Under the pieces are notes generated by a model. That model searched no databases. It was not told where the DNA came from and saw only the letters and a program-made list of their open reading frames with translations. The position numbers and the translations under genes are program-made. DNA of 64,000 nucleotides, taken from the NCBI GenBank assembly GCA_905215965.1, contig CAJMSD010000005.1:129074-193073 (forward strand), in the 5' to 3' direction. This document shows, in pieces, positions 36,865-46,519 of the stretch; the stretch's first letter is position 1, and every line of letters starts with the position of its first letter. The DNA is from an uncultured bacterium (lineage in GTDB: Bacteria; Bacillota; Clostridia; Oscillospirales; Ruminococcaceae).

Positions 36865-37206
36865 TCACTTCGTACCGCTCAGTGCCGTACCATTGACATA
36901 CAGCGTGAATCCGTTAGACACGATACTCGATGCATCACCATCAAAAGACGTGATATAGGTGTCTGCCGTCAGCTCCCAGGTGCTGGAGCTATCGAGCGTC
37001 ACAGCAACAGTGCCAACCTCGGTAGAGACTGTTGTACCTTTGGAATTCTGAATCTCGCCGTCGATGCTGCCTGTAAATGTCGAACCATTCGTAAGGTTCA
37101 GCGTGAGCTGCGAATCATCGCCGACCTTGATAATGCCGTTCAGCTCCTGCCCGTCTGCATTGAGTGCAGCGATATTACTGCCGCCGCTCCAGCCGTCCGC
37201 ACAGAC
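36865..37206 (-). pseudogene. Fragment of a secreted beta-strand-repeat protein
   Basis: About 113 codons on the minus strand ('SGGSNIAALNADGQELNGII', 'LTLNLTNGSTFTGSIDGEIQ', 'VTLDSSSTWELTADTYITSF') end at TGA 36865-36867. The repeats resemble the C-terminal end of autotransporter-like or beta-helix surface proteins. No start is found. The interval 37207-37329 holds nothing recognisable. Confidence 0.6.
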
Positions 37207-37329
37207 AGAGAGCAGGATTGCGCACTGCAGGCACTCTATTTTGTCAATGGCAGAGTAGCAGCCAGTTTGCGCCGTTTGGTTACCTTTGAACTTCGTCTGT
37301 TCACGCGGCTAAAGGGCGATGTGTGCTGG

Positions 37330-38604
37330 TTATTTTTCATTTAATACTTTCTCGAAATACTCTCGCAGCAATTCTTTATGTTCAAAGTAGCATTCTAATA
37401 CATAACATAAAAATTGCTCAGATTCTATTGGCAAATTATTGCCGTTTTCATCCTTTCTAGCATTATCGCATCTATAATCAAACGGAATTCTGGAGTTGTC
37501 GATTTTAAACGATTTAAGACGTGGTCTTGCTGTTCCCTTTTGAGTTGCATCTTTTTGTCGTTTTTCATACTCCTCAATTGTATAGAATACGTATTCGTGA
37601 TCTAAATGCGTAATATAGAATTGATTGCTTTCGATAAGGTATTGGAGATGTACTACTTGCGTTACAATGGTATCGTTGTGAATCCTAAAATCTTTACATA
37701 GTTCCTCAAAAGTCATGTTTTGAGAATCGATGGTTATCCATAAGCAATTCTCATATTCTGTTGAGTATAACTTTGTCACAGAATAACTTCTTAGATTGAC
37801 TAAATCAAATATCTGTCCACGCTCTACAGCTTCTGCAATATATTCTAATTGAACTCTTCCTTGCCAACCTTTCTCGTTATATAATCTCAGCGAAAGATCA
37901 CCAATCATTCCATTGGAGCGCATCCGATCAAATACTTCTAGCAAATGAACTGGGGTGTTTTTTACAAGTAATGTTCTATCTATGTTTTTATCATATATTC
38001 GAGGCGGGGTAAGTATCATTAACTCACGGCTATTATCTAATTGAAGTAATCCATATTTATAATATTGACTTTGTTTATCTAAAGTTCCTTCATATAATCC
38101 GTTCAAAATGTCCATCTCATCCGACAATGGATGTCTTTTAATGTAACTATAATTTCTGATTGAATAATAGAGAAAAACAAGAATCCTTTTATGCTGATGC
38201 GATAAACTGTCAATATTATAATCAAACCATCCACAGTATTTGTTTATCCAAGTATCTACATTTTCGTGTAAAAGCTCATAAAGCATTTTCTTATCAGATT
38301 CCAAATTCATGGTATCCACAATATCTAAGTATTGCTTATGCACATAAGATGAAATACTTTGTTCTAAATAATGTTTAATTTCTGTTTGAATTGCTTCATC
38401 GGTAATATCTTCCGAACAAAGGCTGAGTGTGATGGCATCGCGTTCAAGATATTTTCCAATGACAACGCCATTATTGTAAATAGCCTGCTTATGCGGTGAC
38501 CATTGTCTAACCTTAGGATTCCAAATTTGAGCAAGGAATTCTTGTTCTGTTTCATAATAATCTTGCAGTAAATCGTTTATTTGCATTCTTGAAACTATCA
38601 TCAT
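37330..38604 (-). CDS. Hypothetical protein, 424 aa
   Basis: ATG at 38604 follows GGAGGTCAGT. A soluble, mostly helical protein with no signal peptide, no membrane segment and no motif that I can name. It contains 'MTFEELCKDFRIHNDTIVTQ', which could be a winged-helix or HTH segment, and a basic patch 'KGTARPRLKSFKIDNSRIPF'. It is AT-rich relative to neighbours and lies 32 bases downstream of the NYN-domain gene in the same direction, so the two are probably co-transcribed. A regulatory or defence-related role is only a guess from context. Confidence 0.6.
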   Translation of the reverse strand: MMIVSRMQINDLLQDYYETEQEFLAQIWNPKVRQWSPHKQAIYNNGVVIGKYLERDAITLSLCSEDITDEAIQTEIKHYLEQSISSYVHKQYLDIVDTMNLESDKKMLYELLHENVDTWINKYCGWFDYNIDSLSHQHKRILVFLYYSIRNYSYIKRHPLSDEMDILNGLYEGTLDKQSQYYKYGLLQLDNSRELMILTPPRIYDKNIDRTLLVKNTPVHLLEVFDRMRSNGMIGDLSLRLYNEKGWQGRVQLEYIAEAVERGQIFDLVNLRSYSVTKLYSTEYENCLWITIDSQNMTFEELCKDFRIHNDTIVTQVVHLQYLIESNQFYITHLDHEYVFYTIEEYEKRQKDATQKGTARPRLKSFKIDNSRIPFDYRCDNARKDENGNNLPIESEQFLCYVLECYFEHKELLREYFEKVLNEK

Positions 38605-38636
38605 ACTGACCTCCAGCTTTTCGTAATTTCTATCTC

Positions 38637-39986
38637 CTATTTCTTCACCTCAACCGTAAAGTTTCCGTCACCGTCAACTTTCAGGCTCAGTGTTTTGACA
38701 TACCTATCGTAGAAATGCTTCTTTTCGCTGTCCGTTCCCTCAATCCACGCCTCTTCGTACAAATGGTTTACAAGCTCCTTACCGTTCAGGTACAGTATGT
38801 CCGGCAGATATTTCTGCAATAGACCGAGCAGAACCGCCCGTTTGAAGCCGTCAACATTTCCGGAACAGAAGTCATCGATAGCGCAATAATAGATATCATG
38901 CTCTTCTAAAGCGTTCTTTATCGCTCTGCCACAGTTCTCGTATTCGTACATGACGAGGAACCTTGCGTTCGGCAGCGAGGTGATCAGTCCCCAGAAGTCC
39001 GAGTCACTGGACACGAGGATGAAGCTATCGATGCCCTCTGCAAAGTGGCTCTGACAGACACCGGCAGTCATGACAATATCAACAAGGCTCTTTCGCTCCG
39101 TGACACGGTCTATCAGGATATGCTCCACTGGAATTTCGGTAAACTTATCGAGCCATTGCCATCCGACGGTCGTGTGGTGGTCATCGTACAGATAGATCTT
39201 CTCTATCTTATCCAACTCACTCTGGTCGAGGTTCCTCAGTGTAGCATACAGCTTATAAACATCGGAATTCTCGCAGTCTACAGCGATGACCGTCCTCATA
39301 CTGTTGCGAATGAAGGTGTAGATATTGTTCTTGGTCTCCTCGGTCGCATCTCTGTATTTACTGGGGTCTTCAAAGGAATCGTGATGTAAGCCATATATGA
39401 TTTGCAGGAACTTCCGGTCAGACAGGAGCATAGAGCCACAGTCAAACGGTGTCCAGTATATGTAGACCTGGAACGGGTAGTACATCTTACTTGTCATATA
39501 CTTCTCGAACTCACGTTTCAGCGCAATCGGGTTGTTGTAATGCGGTATGACGAACAGTTCTCGTATGTACTGCCACTCGCACCAGTCAGGAATCAGCGCT
39601 GCCACATCGTCTATGTGGTTGGCAATCAGCTTGTTGAGGTCGAGCATATACTTTTCGGAGCGATAGTTTGCCTTGATGATCGGGATGCCCCATTTTTCGA
39701 GCTGAGCGATATTATCAGCATCATACCATTCAAGCGTGTTCAGGTTCTTCAGATTGTTCCGCATCTCATAGTCAGTTTTCTTGTATTTCAGGAACAGAGC
39801 TGTCCGCAGCTTACAGAGATAGCGTATGGTCGTTGCCGGTTGGGATCTGTATAGTGTCTGTAAAAGCTCATGACATTCCGCATCGAAGCATTTCTCTACA
39901 ATGTGTTTCTTCACACCTATGAGATAGGCTATAGTTGCTACAAGGTCCTTGGTATCAACGGTAGAATATCTGTTGTTAGAAGCCAT
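38637..39986 (-). CDS. NYN-domain (PIN-like) nuclease protein
   Basis: 449 residues with CGGAGGTG before the start. The second half carries the NYN pattern: 'VIAVDCENSDVYKLYATL' with the first Asp, 'KIYLYDDHHTT', and 'FILVSSDSDFWGLITSL' with the Asp pair of the PIN-like active site. NYN proteins are usually metal-dependent RNases. The N-terminal 200 residues are helical and unassigned. Upstream at 40226 lies a small helix-hairpin-helix protein and downstream an unknown 424-aa protein; all three run in one direction. Confidence 0.75.
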   Translation of the reverse strand: MASNNRYSTVDTKDLVATIAYLIGVKKHIVEKCFDAECHELLQTLYRSQPATTIRYLCKLRTALFLKYKKTDYEMRNNLKNLNTLEWYDADNIAQLEKWGIPIIKANYRSEKYMLDLNKLIANHIDDVAALIPDWCEWQYIRELFVIPHYNNPIALKREFEKYMTSKMYYPFQVYIYWTPFDCGSMLLSDRKFLQIIYGLHHDSFEDPSKYRDATEETKNNIYTFIRNSMRTVIAVDCENSDVYKLYATLRNLDQSELDKIEKIYLYDDHHTTVGWQWLDKFTEIPVEHILIDRVTERKSLVDIVMTAGVCQSHFAEGIDSFILVSSDSDFWGLITSLPNARFLVMYEYENCGRAIKNALEEHDIYYCAIDDFCSGNVDGFKRAVLLGLLQKYLPDILYLNGKELVNHLYEEAWIEGTDSEKKHFYDRYVKTLSLKVDGDGNFTVEVKK

Positions 39987-40004
39987 CGCAGCACCTCCGT
40001 TCTT

Positions 40005-40226
40005 TTATACGCCTAAGTGACGTTCAATAATAGTCATGATCGCCTCGGCTCTTTTCTCTCCGATACCTTTCACACCCTTGATATCCTTCTCCAGCGCTCT
40101 CAGGTCAAGCGTAGGTGCATCCTCTCTTAAACTGTCAGCATACCGTATGAGAAAAGCTTGCAGCTCCTCACGGGACATCTTCTTTATGGTGCGGTAGGTA
40201 TCGCGGTCGATCATGGGTTGGCTCAT
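40005..40226 (-). CDS. Small helix-hairpin-helix protein
   Basis: 73 residues ending in a single HhH DNA-binding motif ('KGVKGIGEKRAEAIMTII'). AAGGAG lies 12 bases before the chosen ATG; a second in-frame ATG four codons on is possible. Such small HhH proteins bind DNA without sequence preference. It precedes the NYN gene by 18 bases, so the two may act together on nucleic acid. Confidence 0.7.
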   Translation of the reverse strand: MSQPMIDRDTYRTIKKMSREELQAFLIRYADSLREDAPTLDLRALEKDIKGVKGIGEKRAEAIMTIIERHLGV

Positions 40227-40295
40227 ATGGTTATCATACTCCTTGTTGTTTAAAACTCTGTGGAAAAGCTGTTGATAAATGTGGAAAAGTCATTC

Positions 40296-40871
40296 TTATG
40301 ACGGAAATAATGTACTACCCGCAACAGGGTTCCTATCGATCCTTTGCAGTTCAATGTGTTTCTTCAGCACACTGAACTTTCCCATCTCCAGCATTTTATC
40401 CATGAAGCCAGTCGCTTCAAGCCTGCCGTTCGGCTTAATATCCATTACCGCTTTGAATTCATGATCCTGACCGTCAAGGGTGGTGATCAGGATGGTTTCA
40501 ACATAAAATGATCCGGCCTTCCCGTTGCCGCTTTTACGCTCTGTGTAAACTACAACGGTGTCGATATCTATGTAGGGAATGGTGATATCTTTAGCAAATC
40601 TCCGTGTAAAGGTAACGCTTGCGTCATCTGCTACGAAACCACTGTCCTTTGCACGGCTGACGTAGTTGACAAAAAAGCAGAATGCAGCTACATACAGCAT
40701 GAGCAGCAAAAGCAGACTGCCAACATCATGCACTGGATGCACCGTGAGAAAAACTAAGACCAGAAGACTGATAGCAGCGATTGCTGCAATCGTTAACAGG
40801 GTGGCTTTGAACGATGGGCTTTCCGCATGGGAGGATGAACCATAGCTGCGGTATCTTTCTTTGATCTCCAT
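40296..40871 (-). CDS. Membrane protein with PH-like cytoplasmic domain
   Basis: 191 residues. Two hydrophobic helices (about residues 24-45 and 50-70) form a hairpin, followed by a soluble domain with 'VTFTRRFAKDITIPYIDIDT', the pattern of bacterial PH (YdbT/DUF304-like) domains. No partner gene gives its role. Confidence 0.6.
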   Translation of the reverse strand: MEIKERYRSYGSSSHAESPSFKATLLTIAAIAAISLLVLVFLTVHPVHDVGSLLLLLMLYVAAFCFFVNYVSRAKDSGFVADDASVTFTRRFAKDITIPYIDIDTVVVYTERKSGNGKAGSFYVETILITTLDGQDHEFKAVMDIKPNGRLEATGFMDKMLEMGKFSVLKKHIELQRIDRNPVAGSTLFPS

Positions 40872-40904
40872 AGGATGATACTCCGTCTTTCTTTCGGGGG
40901 TGTG

Positions 40905-41504
40905 TTATTCTTTTGTGATGACTGCAATTGCACAGGGCATCCTGCCTTCCACGACATGAAATGCTGCAACCGGAAAACCGATATCCCGGAAAAACTGCTG
41001 ATAACTTCTGAAATCAAACTCCCGCTTGAACTGCACGCCCAGCTTTTCCAGCAGCATCACGGCTTTCCGCTGCTGTGTTCCCTCATCGTTGATGTAGGTC
41101 GGAATGATGAGCTTTCCGCCGGGTTTGCATACACGCAGCAGTTCCTTCACTGCAAGCTCCGGCTCATCGAGCAGATGAATGACATTTCCGGCGACAACTT
41201 TATCAAACCGGCAGTCGCGGCATTTGAGGTGCATCAGATTTGCATACCGAAATCTGGAGTTATCAAATTTTGCGCACTTCTGTGCGGCTTGTTTCAGCAT
41301 TCCTTTTGACAGATCAGTCGCGATCAGGAGCTTGCATTTCGGCGCGATATACTGACTGATTGCACCAGTTCCGCAAGCGCACTCCAGTACAATGTCGGAT
41401 GCGGAAATATAATTCGCTACTGCCTTGCCTGTGTTACGATAAACACGGCTGTTGTAAATTACTTCAAAAATGTCATAGACAGGTGATACTGTATCCCAAA
41501 ACAT
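40905..41504 (-). CDS. Class I SAM-dependent methyltransferase
   Basis: 199 residues with motif I 'VLECACGTGAISQYI', acidic motif 'LLIATDLSKGM', and 'RVCKPGGKLIIPTY' after the central strands. The fold is of the Methyltransf_11/UbiE type that acts on small molecules. GGGAGG precedes the ATG. The substrate is unknown. It is followed downstream by a small membrane protein gene and preceded by an ATC-hydrolase-like gene. Confidence 0.85.
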   Translation of the reverse strand: MFWDTVSPVYDIFEVIYNSRVYRNTGKAVANYISASDIVLECACGTGAISQYIAPKCKLLIATDLSKGMLKQAAQKCAKFDNSRFRYANLMHLKCRDCRFDKVVAGNVIHLLDEPELAVKELLRVCKPGGKLIIPTYINDEGTQQRKAVMLLEKLGVQFKREFDFRSYQQFFRDIGFPVAAFHVVEGRMPCAIAVITKE

Positions 41505-41540
41505 AAGAAACCTCCCGTTATTACGCTAAAGCTTGGAAAA

Positions 41541-42197
41541 TCATAGTATCTTTCCCTTATATTCCCTTGCAGTTCTGCTCTGATCCGGGACATACCAGTA
41601 ATCGCAGGAATCTGCCCCGGTTGCTACGGTATGTGTGCGTATCAGCCGCGCGTGCATGATTTTGGCATAGGCGTGGTCGAGCGCACACATATGGGGCATG
41701 AGTTCCATATAGCCATATTTCTTCGCATATTCAACAAGTGGACAGCCGACCAGCGTGAAGGCAAAGCCCTCATTCGTATGGTTCGGATTGACAATCATGC
41801 CCCATGTATCGAGCCATTGCCCTTGTTTACGCTTTTCTTTTACCTTATCAGCGTAATCCTGATAGCTCCTGTACAGGTACTTTCTGAGAACGGCAAGAAA
41901 TCGTGGTCTGTTGATGTTAATGACAACATTTAGAAATTTTAGCCGCTTGTAAAGGTCAGCGATGATCTCATCAATCGCATCACCGCCCATTCTGTGGTTA
42001 CTGGCTTCGTAGTAGGACAGAAACAGAATGAACATATCCAGATTGTTGGCAAGAGTATTCTCTTTTCCGCCGAGATCGGGCGCGCGGCGCATCAGCTTCG
42101 GACGGATTTTGGCTGCACGATAGATAATGCGTTCCATTTCATCCGGATAGTGCTTTTTCAGGTATCTTCGGATCGCACGATTTACGAGTTTTTCCAT
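41541..42197 (-). CDS. L-2-amino-thiazoline-4-carboxylate hydrolase-like protein
   Basis: 218 residues. The C-terminal half holds 'FAFTLVGCPLVEYAKKYGYM' and 'LMPHMCALDHAYAKIM', the Cys and Cys-x-x-x-Asp pattern of the L-2-ATC hydrolase-like family found in many Clostridia. Members are mostly uncharacterised; the name comes from a Pseudomonas enzyme of cysteine synthesis and need not hold here. It lies next to the methyltransferase gene in the same orientation. Confidence 0.7.
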   Translation of the reverse strand: MEKLVNRAIRRYLKKHYPDEMERIIYRAAKIRPKLMRRAPDLGGKENTLANNLDMFILFLSYYEASNHRMGGDAIDEIIADLYKRLKFLNVVININRPRFLAVLRKYLYRSYQDYADKVKEKRKQGQWLDTWGMIVNPNHTNEGFAFTLVGCPLVEYAKKYGYMELMPHMCALDHAYAKIMHARLIRTHTVATGADSCDYWYVPDQSRTAREYKGKIL

Positions 42198-42227
42198 CAG
42201 TTTCTCCTGTTCTATGGATAATCAAAT

Positions 42228-42545
42228 TCATAGGTACTCCGGAACGACACACTCTAACAACTCACATAGGTCATCATCCATGTAGGAATACTCATCCGGG
42301 ATATTCAGACAGATGACCGTTTTGTCGGCTATGATATCTGAATACTTTTCCCTGATTCTCCGTAAGTGCTTCTTTTCCATACAGAAGATCATATCTGCCC
42401 AGCCGATCAGTCCGGGTGTAAGTTTGATGCGAGCATTGTTCTCCGTTCCAGCGGAACGCACTTGATGACCTTCGTAGCCATCAAACAGCTTTTCCGCTGT
42501 CAGTGAGCGTCTCTTGTTCTGGCTGCATAAGAATAATAGGTGCAT
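42228..42545 (-). CDS. Low-molecular-weight phosphatase-like protein
   Basis: 105 residues with an N-terminal 'MHLLFLCSQNKRRSLTAEKL', a C-x5-R-S loop as in low-molecular-weight tyrosine phosphatases and arsenate reductases, and 'WADMIFCMEKKHLRRI'. It is shorter than the ~150 residues of typical enzymes, and lacks the C-terminal general-acid Asp-Pro; a compact 'PTP-like' family seen in many bacteria has this form. Confidence 0.7.
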   Translation of the reverse strand: MHLLFLCSQNKRRSLTAEKLFDGYEGHQVRSAGTENNARIKLTPGLIGWADMIFCMEKKHLRRIREKYSDIIADKTVICLNIPDEYSYMDDDLCELLECVVPEYL

Positions 42546-42569
42546 AAATGTCCTCTCTATGTAAGTCGA

Positions 42570-42788
42570 TCAATTGATTCGTTTTTCGATCTCGTTCATT
42601 ATTTCGACAACTGACATACCAGATTCATTGACCATTTTTCGCAATATTGATGTAGATGATGCTTCCACTTTACCAGTACCGAATTCATAGTCGGCTCCGA
42701 TTTCCTTCCTGGCTGCTTGATAGATATTCTTCCACGAGCGTTTTGACTTTCGCCGGATCTCCTCAATAATATAGAATCTATCATTCAT
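42570..42788 (-). CDS. Hypothetical protein, 72 aa
   Basis: Small helical, charged protein ('EIRRKSKRSWKNIYQAARKE') overlapping the gene upstream by 8 bases, so it is translationally coupled. It might be a small DNA-binding or antitoxin-like protein, but nothing specific is seen. Confidence 0.55.
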   Translation of the reverse strand: MNDRFYIIEEIRRKSKRSWKNIYQAARKEIGADYEFGTGKVEASSTSILRKMVNESGMSVVEIMNEIEKRIN

Positions 42789-43272
42789 GGTTGTTTCTCT
42801 CCTCTGTAGCAGCCTTCATCTTCTCGATCTCGGTATAGTAGTTTTCTTCCGAAAAACGATAACAGATATCATACTCCCACGATCTATGGTTATGATGGAA
42901 GTCTGTCATGGAAATTAATCCATTTTCCTTCCGAAAGCGGCACATGACAGACCAACATCCGCCTTCTCCACAATCAGGACAGCAGAACAACTCGATGCCG
43001 CTGTCGTAAGAATAAGTACCGGGCTGCAGCGCCTCACGAAATTGCCACTCCATGTGTTCAACTGTATTGTGACCATAGTCACCGGCATTCTCCGGATACC
43101 CAGCGGCTGTTTGATATGGAAGTTCGATATCTCTTATTGTATCGATCAGATCTGTTCCGTTAACGAAGATATTGACAAGAAAGCGGTTATTCAGTTCATC
43201 CTCAGTCCAATCATCCATCCAGTCCTCAATCATATCTTTTGCGGGGATGATCCTGAATTCAAGCGTGTCCAT
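42781..43272 (-). CDS. Hypothetical protein, 163 aa, with CxxC motif
   Basis: Acidic soluble protein with 'DSGIELFCCPDCGEGGCWSV', a possible zinc-binding knuckle in its middle, and no other known motif. It overlaps the 72-aa gene downstream. Similar small proteins of about this size occur in Firmicutes genomes without assigned function. Confidence 0.6.
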   Translation of the reverse strand: MDTLEFRIIPAKDMIEDWMDDWTEDELNNRFLVNIFVNGTDLIDTIRDIELPYQTAAGYPENAGDYGHNTVEHMEWQFREALQPGTYSYDSGIELFCCPDCGEGGCWSVMCRFRKENGLISMTDFHHNHRSWEYDICYRFSEENYYTEIEKMKAATEERNNHE

Positions 43273-43308
43273 TATGAGATCACCGTCTCCTTTAGATGAT
43301 AATAGTGC

Positions 43309-43599
43309 TTACAGCCCATGTTTCTTCCTGTATGCTTCCGGATCATCCATGTATTCTTTATACTTGGCTCTAAGGCAGTTCCCGCATGGACGGAATCCGG
43401 CTGCAAGGGCAGTCTTTTCATCTGCGAAGAACACCCGGTGTCTCTGATACTCGCCGGGAAAACGTCGCATGGATGCAAGTGCGGTACCGCAATCAAGGCG
43501 GCCATATACTTTCAGTTTGCTGTTACCGCCGTATTCACCAGGCGTATCAGAGAGATAGATGTTTCCATTGGCATCTGTGAGCTTATACTGTTTAGACAT
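43309..43599 (-). CDS. Ada-type zinc-binding domain protein
   Basis: 96 residues. 'YGRLDCGTALASMR', 'RVFFADEKTALAAGFRPCGN' and the following CLRAKY match the N-terminal metal-binding domain of Ada, with the four-Cys zinc site reduced to the Cys positions visible in 'LDCG' and 'RPCGNC'. The methyltransferase and HTH parts of Ada are absent. It follows the MmeI-like restriction-modification gene by 6 bases and is probably co-transcribed with it. Confidence 0.8.
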   Translation of the reverse strand: MSKQYKLTDANGNIYLSDTPGEYGGNSKLKVYGRLDCGTALASMRRFPGEYQRHRVFFADEKTALAAGFRPCGNCLRAKYKEYMDDPEAYRKKHGL

Positions 43600-43605
43600 A
43601 AGGTT

Positions 43606-46371
43606 TCACTCCTTTTCCGTCAATCTCTGATACATCTTCATCAGCTCCGCCACGCACTCGGACTCCGTGTTCAGCTTGCCCCAGAAGCCGTAAGCCTCCA
43701 TGACAGCACGGTCGTTGAGCTGGTGGGCTTTGCGAAGCTCCGGCGGCATTGTCATTTCGTCGTAAAGGTCAGCGAGGGAGCAATCCGGATACATATTACG
43801 AGCATCAAGTATCATTTGTGCGGTGTGTTCGATCTTTGCCTTCTGCTCGTCTGTTGGACTGCACCACGGGAAGTTGTTGTAAACAGCAGGGGTATATCTG
43901 TAATCGCTTTTTAATCTTCCTCCAACTACACGAAGCCATGACATGTGAACGTTAGACGTCATCACACCGAACATATACAAATCTACATTCGGAACAAGGT
44001 ACAGCATATTGCTGGCAATAACATCCGGGGACATATAGCCAAATGGTATATACCTTCTTCTTGAGGAGGAAACCTCTGGCATTGCAAGATACATTGTGGA
44101 CGGCTGACGAATCTGTGTGAATATCATTGGTGTGTCAGCAGCAAGTTTTACAGATGCTGTTGGACTCTTTCTGCGGCATTCCGCAACCAGTTCCAGCCTT
44201 TTCATAATGATAGGTATGTTTCTGTATTTTGACGGAGAGACTTTGTCAAGCCATATGCAGTATCTATACTTATTATTGATATAGTCATCAGCACTAATAT
44301 ATCTATGCATGAACGGCTCAATCTCTGGGTGCAAGGCAATAAGTTCTTTTCTCTCATCCTCTGAGAAAATCAGATTTCCTCCGTCTGTCGGCTGACTTCC
44401 TTTACTCATTTCTGGCATGTTCGCATAGAGTGGCTTGCCTCTGGATTGAATAAACACATCAGGTGCCGATAAAAGATATCCATTGATGTGGCTAACCTTA
44501 AGCATAGAGCCGTTGCTGAAAATCATCTTTTCTGCATTCGTCTTATAGTCAGTAAATCCTACAATTACACAATGAACATGAGCCTTAAGATTTGCTTCGC
44601 TGTCCCAAATAAATGATTGGTGTGCAAACTGAATTTCTACATTTTTCTTTTCAAATAGAAACCGCCATAAAACACCGACAGATTCTCCTTGAATAATTGA
44701 ATTGGTTGACACAAAGGCAGCTTTAATACTTGTTCCTGCCATCAGATCGGCTGCTTTATTATACCATGCACAGACGTAGTCAAGTTTTCCGTGCTTTGGC
44801 AAATCGTAAAAGGCTATTGCCATATCATCCACTTGTGATGAAGATCGCATTTGATGTCCAACAAACGGCGGATTACCCATGATATAGGACAGCTTGCTCT
44901 TATCGACCACGCTCTCCCAATCCGTCCGCAGCGCATTGCCCTCCACGATATTGGCATAGCTTTTCAGCGGCAGAAAGTCAAGGTTGATCTGCATGAGCGT
45001 TTCCGTCTCCTGCATCATCTGGCTCTCAGCGATCCACAGCGCCGTCTTTGCAACGGTCACAGCAAAGTCGTTGATCTCAATGCCGTAAAACTGCCCGATG
45101 CCGACCTGGATCACATCGTTGTCGCCGAGCATCATCTGACCGTGCGTCTCCTCATAGAGCGCATCGTTCTCCAGCCGGCGCAGGCTGATATATGTCTCGG
45201 TGAGGAAATTTCCGCTTCCGGACGCAGGGTCCAGGAAAACGAGCGTGGACAGCTTTTTGCGGAATGCCTGCAATCTGTCCTTGCGTGTTTTCTCGACCTT
45301 CAGCGCCTTGATGTCCTCCAGCTCCGCTTTCAGATCATCGAGGAACAACGGGTCAATGACCTTGTGGATATTCTCCAGACTGGTATAGTGCATACCGCCG
45401 GAGCGTCTGGTTTCGGGGTTCAGCGTAGACTCGAACACAGCGCCGAAGATCGTCGGAGAGATGCCCGACCAATCGAAGTCCTCGCTTGCATTGTGCAGGA
45501 GCAGGCTGACGATTTCGTCAGTGAAGCGCGGAATTTCAATGTGTTCATCTGCGAACAGACCGCCGTTGACATACGGGAACGCCGCAAGCTCCTCGTCCAT
45601 ATACGGATCCCTGTCCTCCGGCTTGGTATCGAGGACTTCAAAGAGCTTTATCAGTTTTTCACGGACTTCCTTTGCTGGAAACTGCTTCAAATAATCATGG
45701 AACATCTGATGCTTGCCGAAGATTCCGGCATCCTCCGCATACAGGCAGAACACCAGACGCACACATAGCTTGTTCAGGCTTTTGAGCGTTTCCGGGTCGT
45801 CGGGGTTCTTGTACTGCTTCAAGATCGCATCGTACAGCTTTCCGACCAGATCACCGGCTTTCAGGGATATTTCCATTTCCTTTTTCAGATTCTCGTTACC
45901 TGTGTCCACAAGAAACTGCAAGCGGTAGTATTCCTTCGGCAGGTCTTTCAGCAGGATCTGTTCCGGCTCACCGTTGGGCTTTTCCATGTCATACACAAGG
46001 AATTCTGAGAAGTTGCAGGTGATGATCCAGCGCGGACGCTTGGAATACGGCAGCTCTGCCGCATAACGCTTTGCCTGCTGAAACGGAGACAGCACAGAGC
46101 CGTCCGACTGTCGGATGCCCTTGCGGAGATCCTTGCCGAGACCTTTCTGCTCGATCATGACATGTGTCGCCTCGATGTAGCCGTCAATGAACGAGGTATG
46201 GTCGAGCTTCACCTGATCTTCAAAGCTGATGAAGCGGATCGCATCTTCTACACCGTATACATTTTGCAGCAAGTCAAGCCAGAACTTCTGGCTCTCGCCC
46301 TTTTCGTAGCCTTTATCTTTCCAGAACGCAGCAAACGCCTTCGCTGCGGCTTTCTGTTCTTTTTCGGTCAT
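43606..46371 (-). CDS. Type IIL (MmeI-like) restriction-modification enzyme
   Basis: 921 residues from ATG 46371, which has GAGGAG upstream. The N-terminal ~200 residues hold a nuclease-like region ('EATHVMIEQKGLGKDLRKGI', a candidate Glu-x-Lys), followed by a helical connector, and a gamma-class adenine methyltransferase with SAM motif 'FLDPASGSGNFLTE' and catalytic 'MGNPPFVGH'. The C-terminal half ('SDYRYTPAVYNNFPWCSPTD') is the target-recognition region of the MmeI family. Such enzymes join restriction and modification in one chain, and need no partner. Family-typical length is 900-1000. It would protect the element or cell against foreign DNA. Confidence 0.85.
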   Translation of the reverse strand: MTEKEQKAAAKAFAAFWKDKGYEKGESQKFWLDLLQNVYGVEDAIRFISFEDQVKLDHTSFIDGYIEATHVMIEQKGLGKDLRKGIRQSDGSVLSPFQQAKRYAAELPYSKRPRWIITCNFSEFLVYDMEKPNGEPEQILLKDLPKEYYRLQFLVDTGNENLKKEMEISLKAGDLVGKLYDAILKQYKNPDDPETLKSLNKLCVRLVFCLYAEDAGIFGKHQMFHDYLKQFPAKEVREKLIKLFEVLDTKPEDRDPYMDEELAAFPYVNGGLFADEHIEIPRFTDEIVSLLLHNASEDFDWSGISPTIFGAVFESTLNPETRRSGGMHYTSLENIHKVIDPLFLDDLKAELEDIKALKVEKTRKDRLQAFRKKLSTLVFLDPASGSGNFLTETYISLRRLENDALYEETHGQMMLGDNDVIQVGIGQFYGIEINDFAVTVAKTALWIAESQMMQETETLMQINLDFLPLKSYANIVEGNALRTDWESVVDKSKLSYIMGNPPFVGHQMRSSSQVDDMAIAFYDLPKHGKLDYVCAWYNKAADLMAGTSIKAAFVSTNSIIQGESVGVLWRFLFEKKNVEIQFAHQSFIWDSEANLKAHVHCVIVGFTDYKTNAEKMIFSNGSMLKVSHINGYLLSAPDVFIQSRGKPLYANMPEMSKGSQPTDGGNLIFSEDERKELIALHPEIEPFMHRYISADDYINNKYRYCIWLDKVSPSKYRNIPIIMKRLELVAECRRKSPTASVKLAADTPMIFTQIRQPSTMYLAMPEVSSSRRRYIPFGYMSPDVIASNMLYLVPNVDLYMFGVMTSNVHMSWLRVVGGRLKSDYRYTPAVYNNFPWCSPTDEQKAKIEHTAQMILDARNMYPDCSLADLYDEMTMPPELRKAHQLNDRAVMEAYGFWGKLNTESECVAELMKMYQRLTEKE

Positions 46372-46519
46372 TGTATTCACGCTCCTCTGCCATAAGATAG
46401 TAGTTATTTCTATTATAGCATATCTGCCGTCTGTTTTCAAGCAGTAAACAGTAAATAATCAAGGCTCTGTGGTCGGGAACTGCCTATCTAACCACAGAGC
46501 CTTTATGATTCCACCGGTC

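Noticed and set aside
44851..45768. 305-codon plus-strand frame inside the restriction-modification gene
   Set aside because: Antisense to the methyltransferase motifs of the MmeI-like enzyme; no domain is recognisable.
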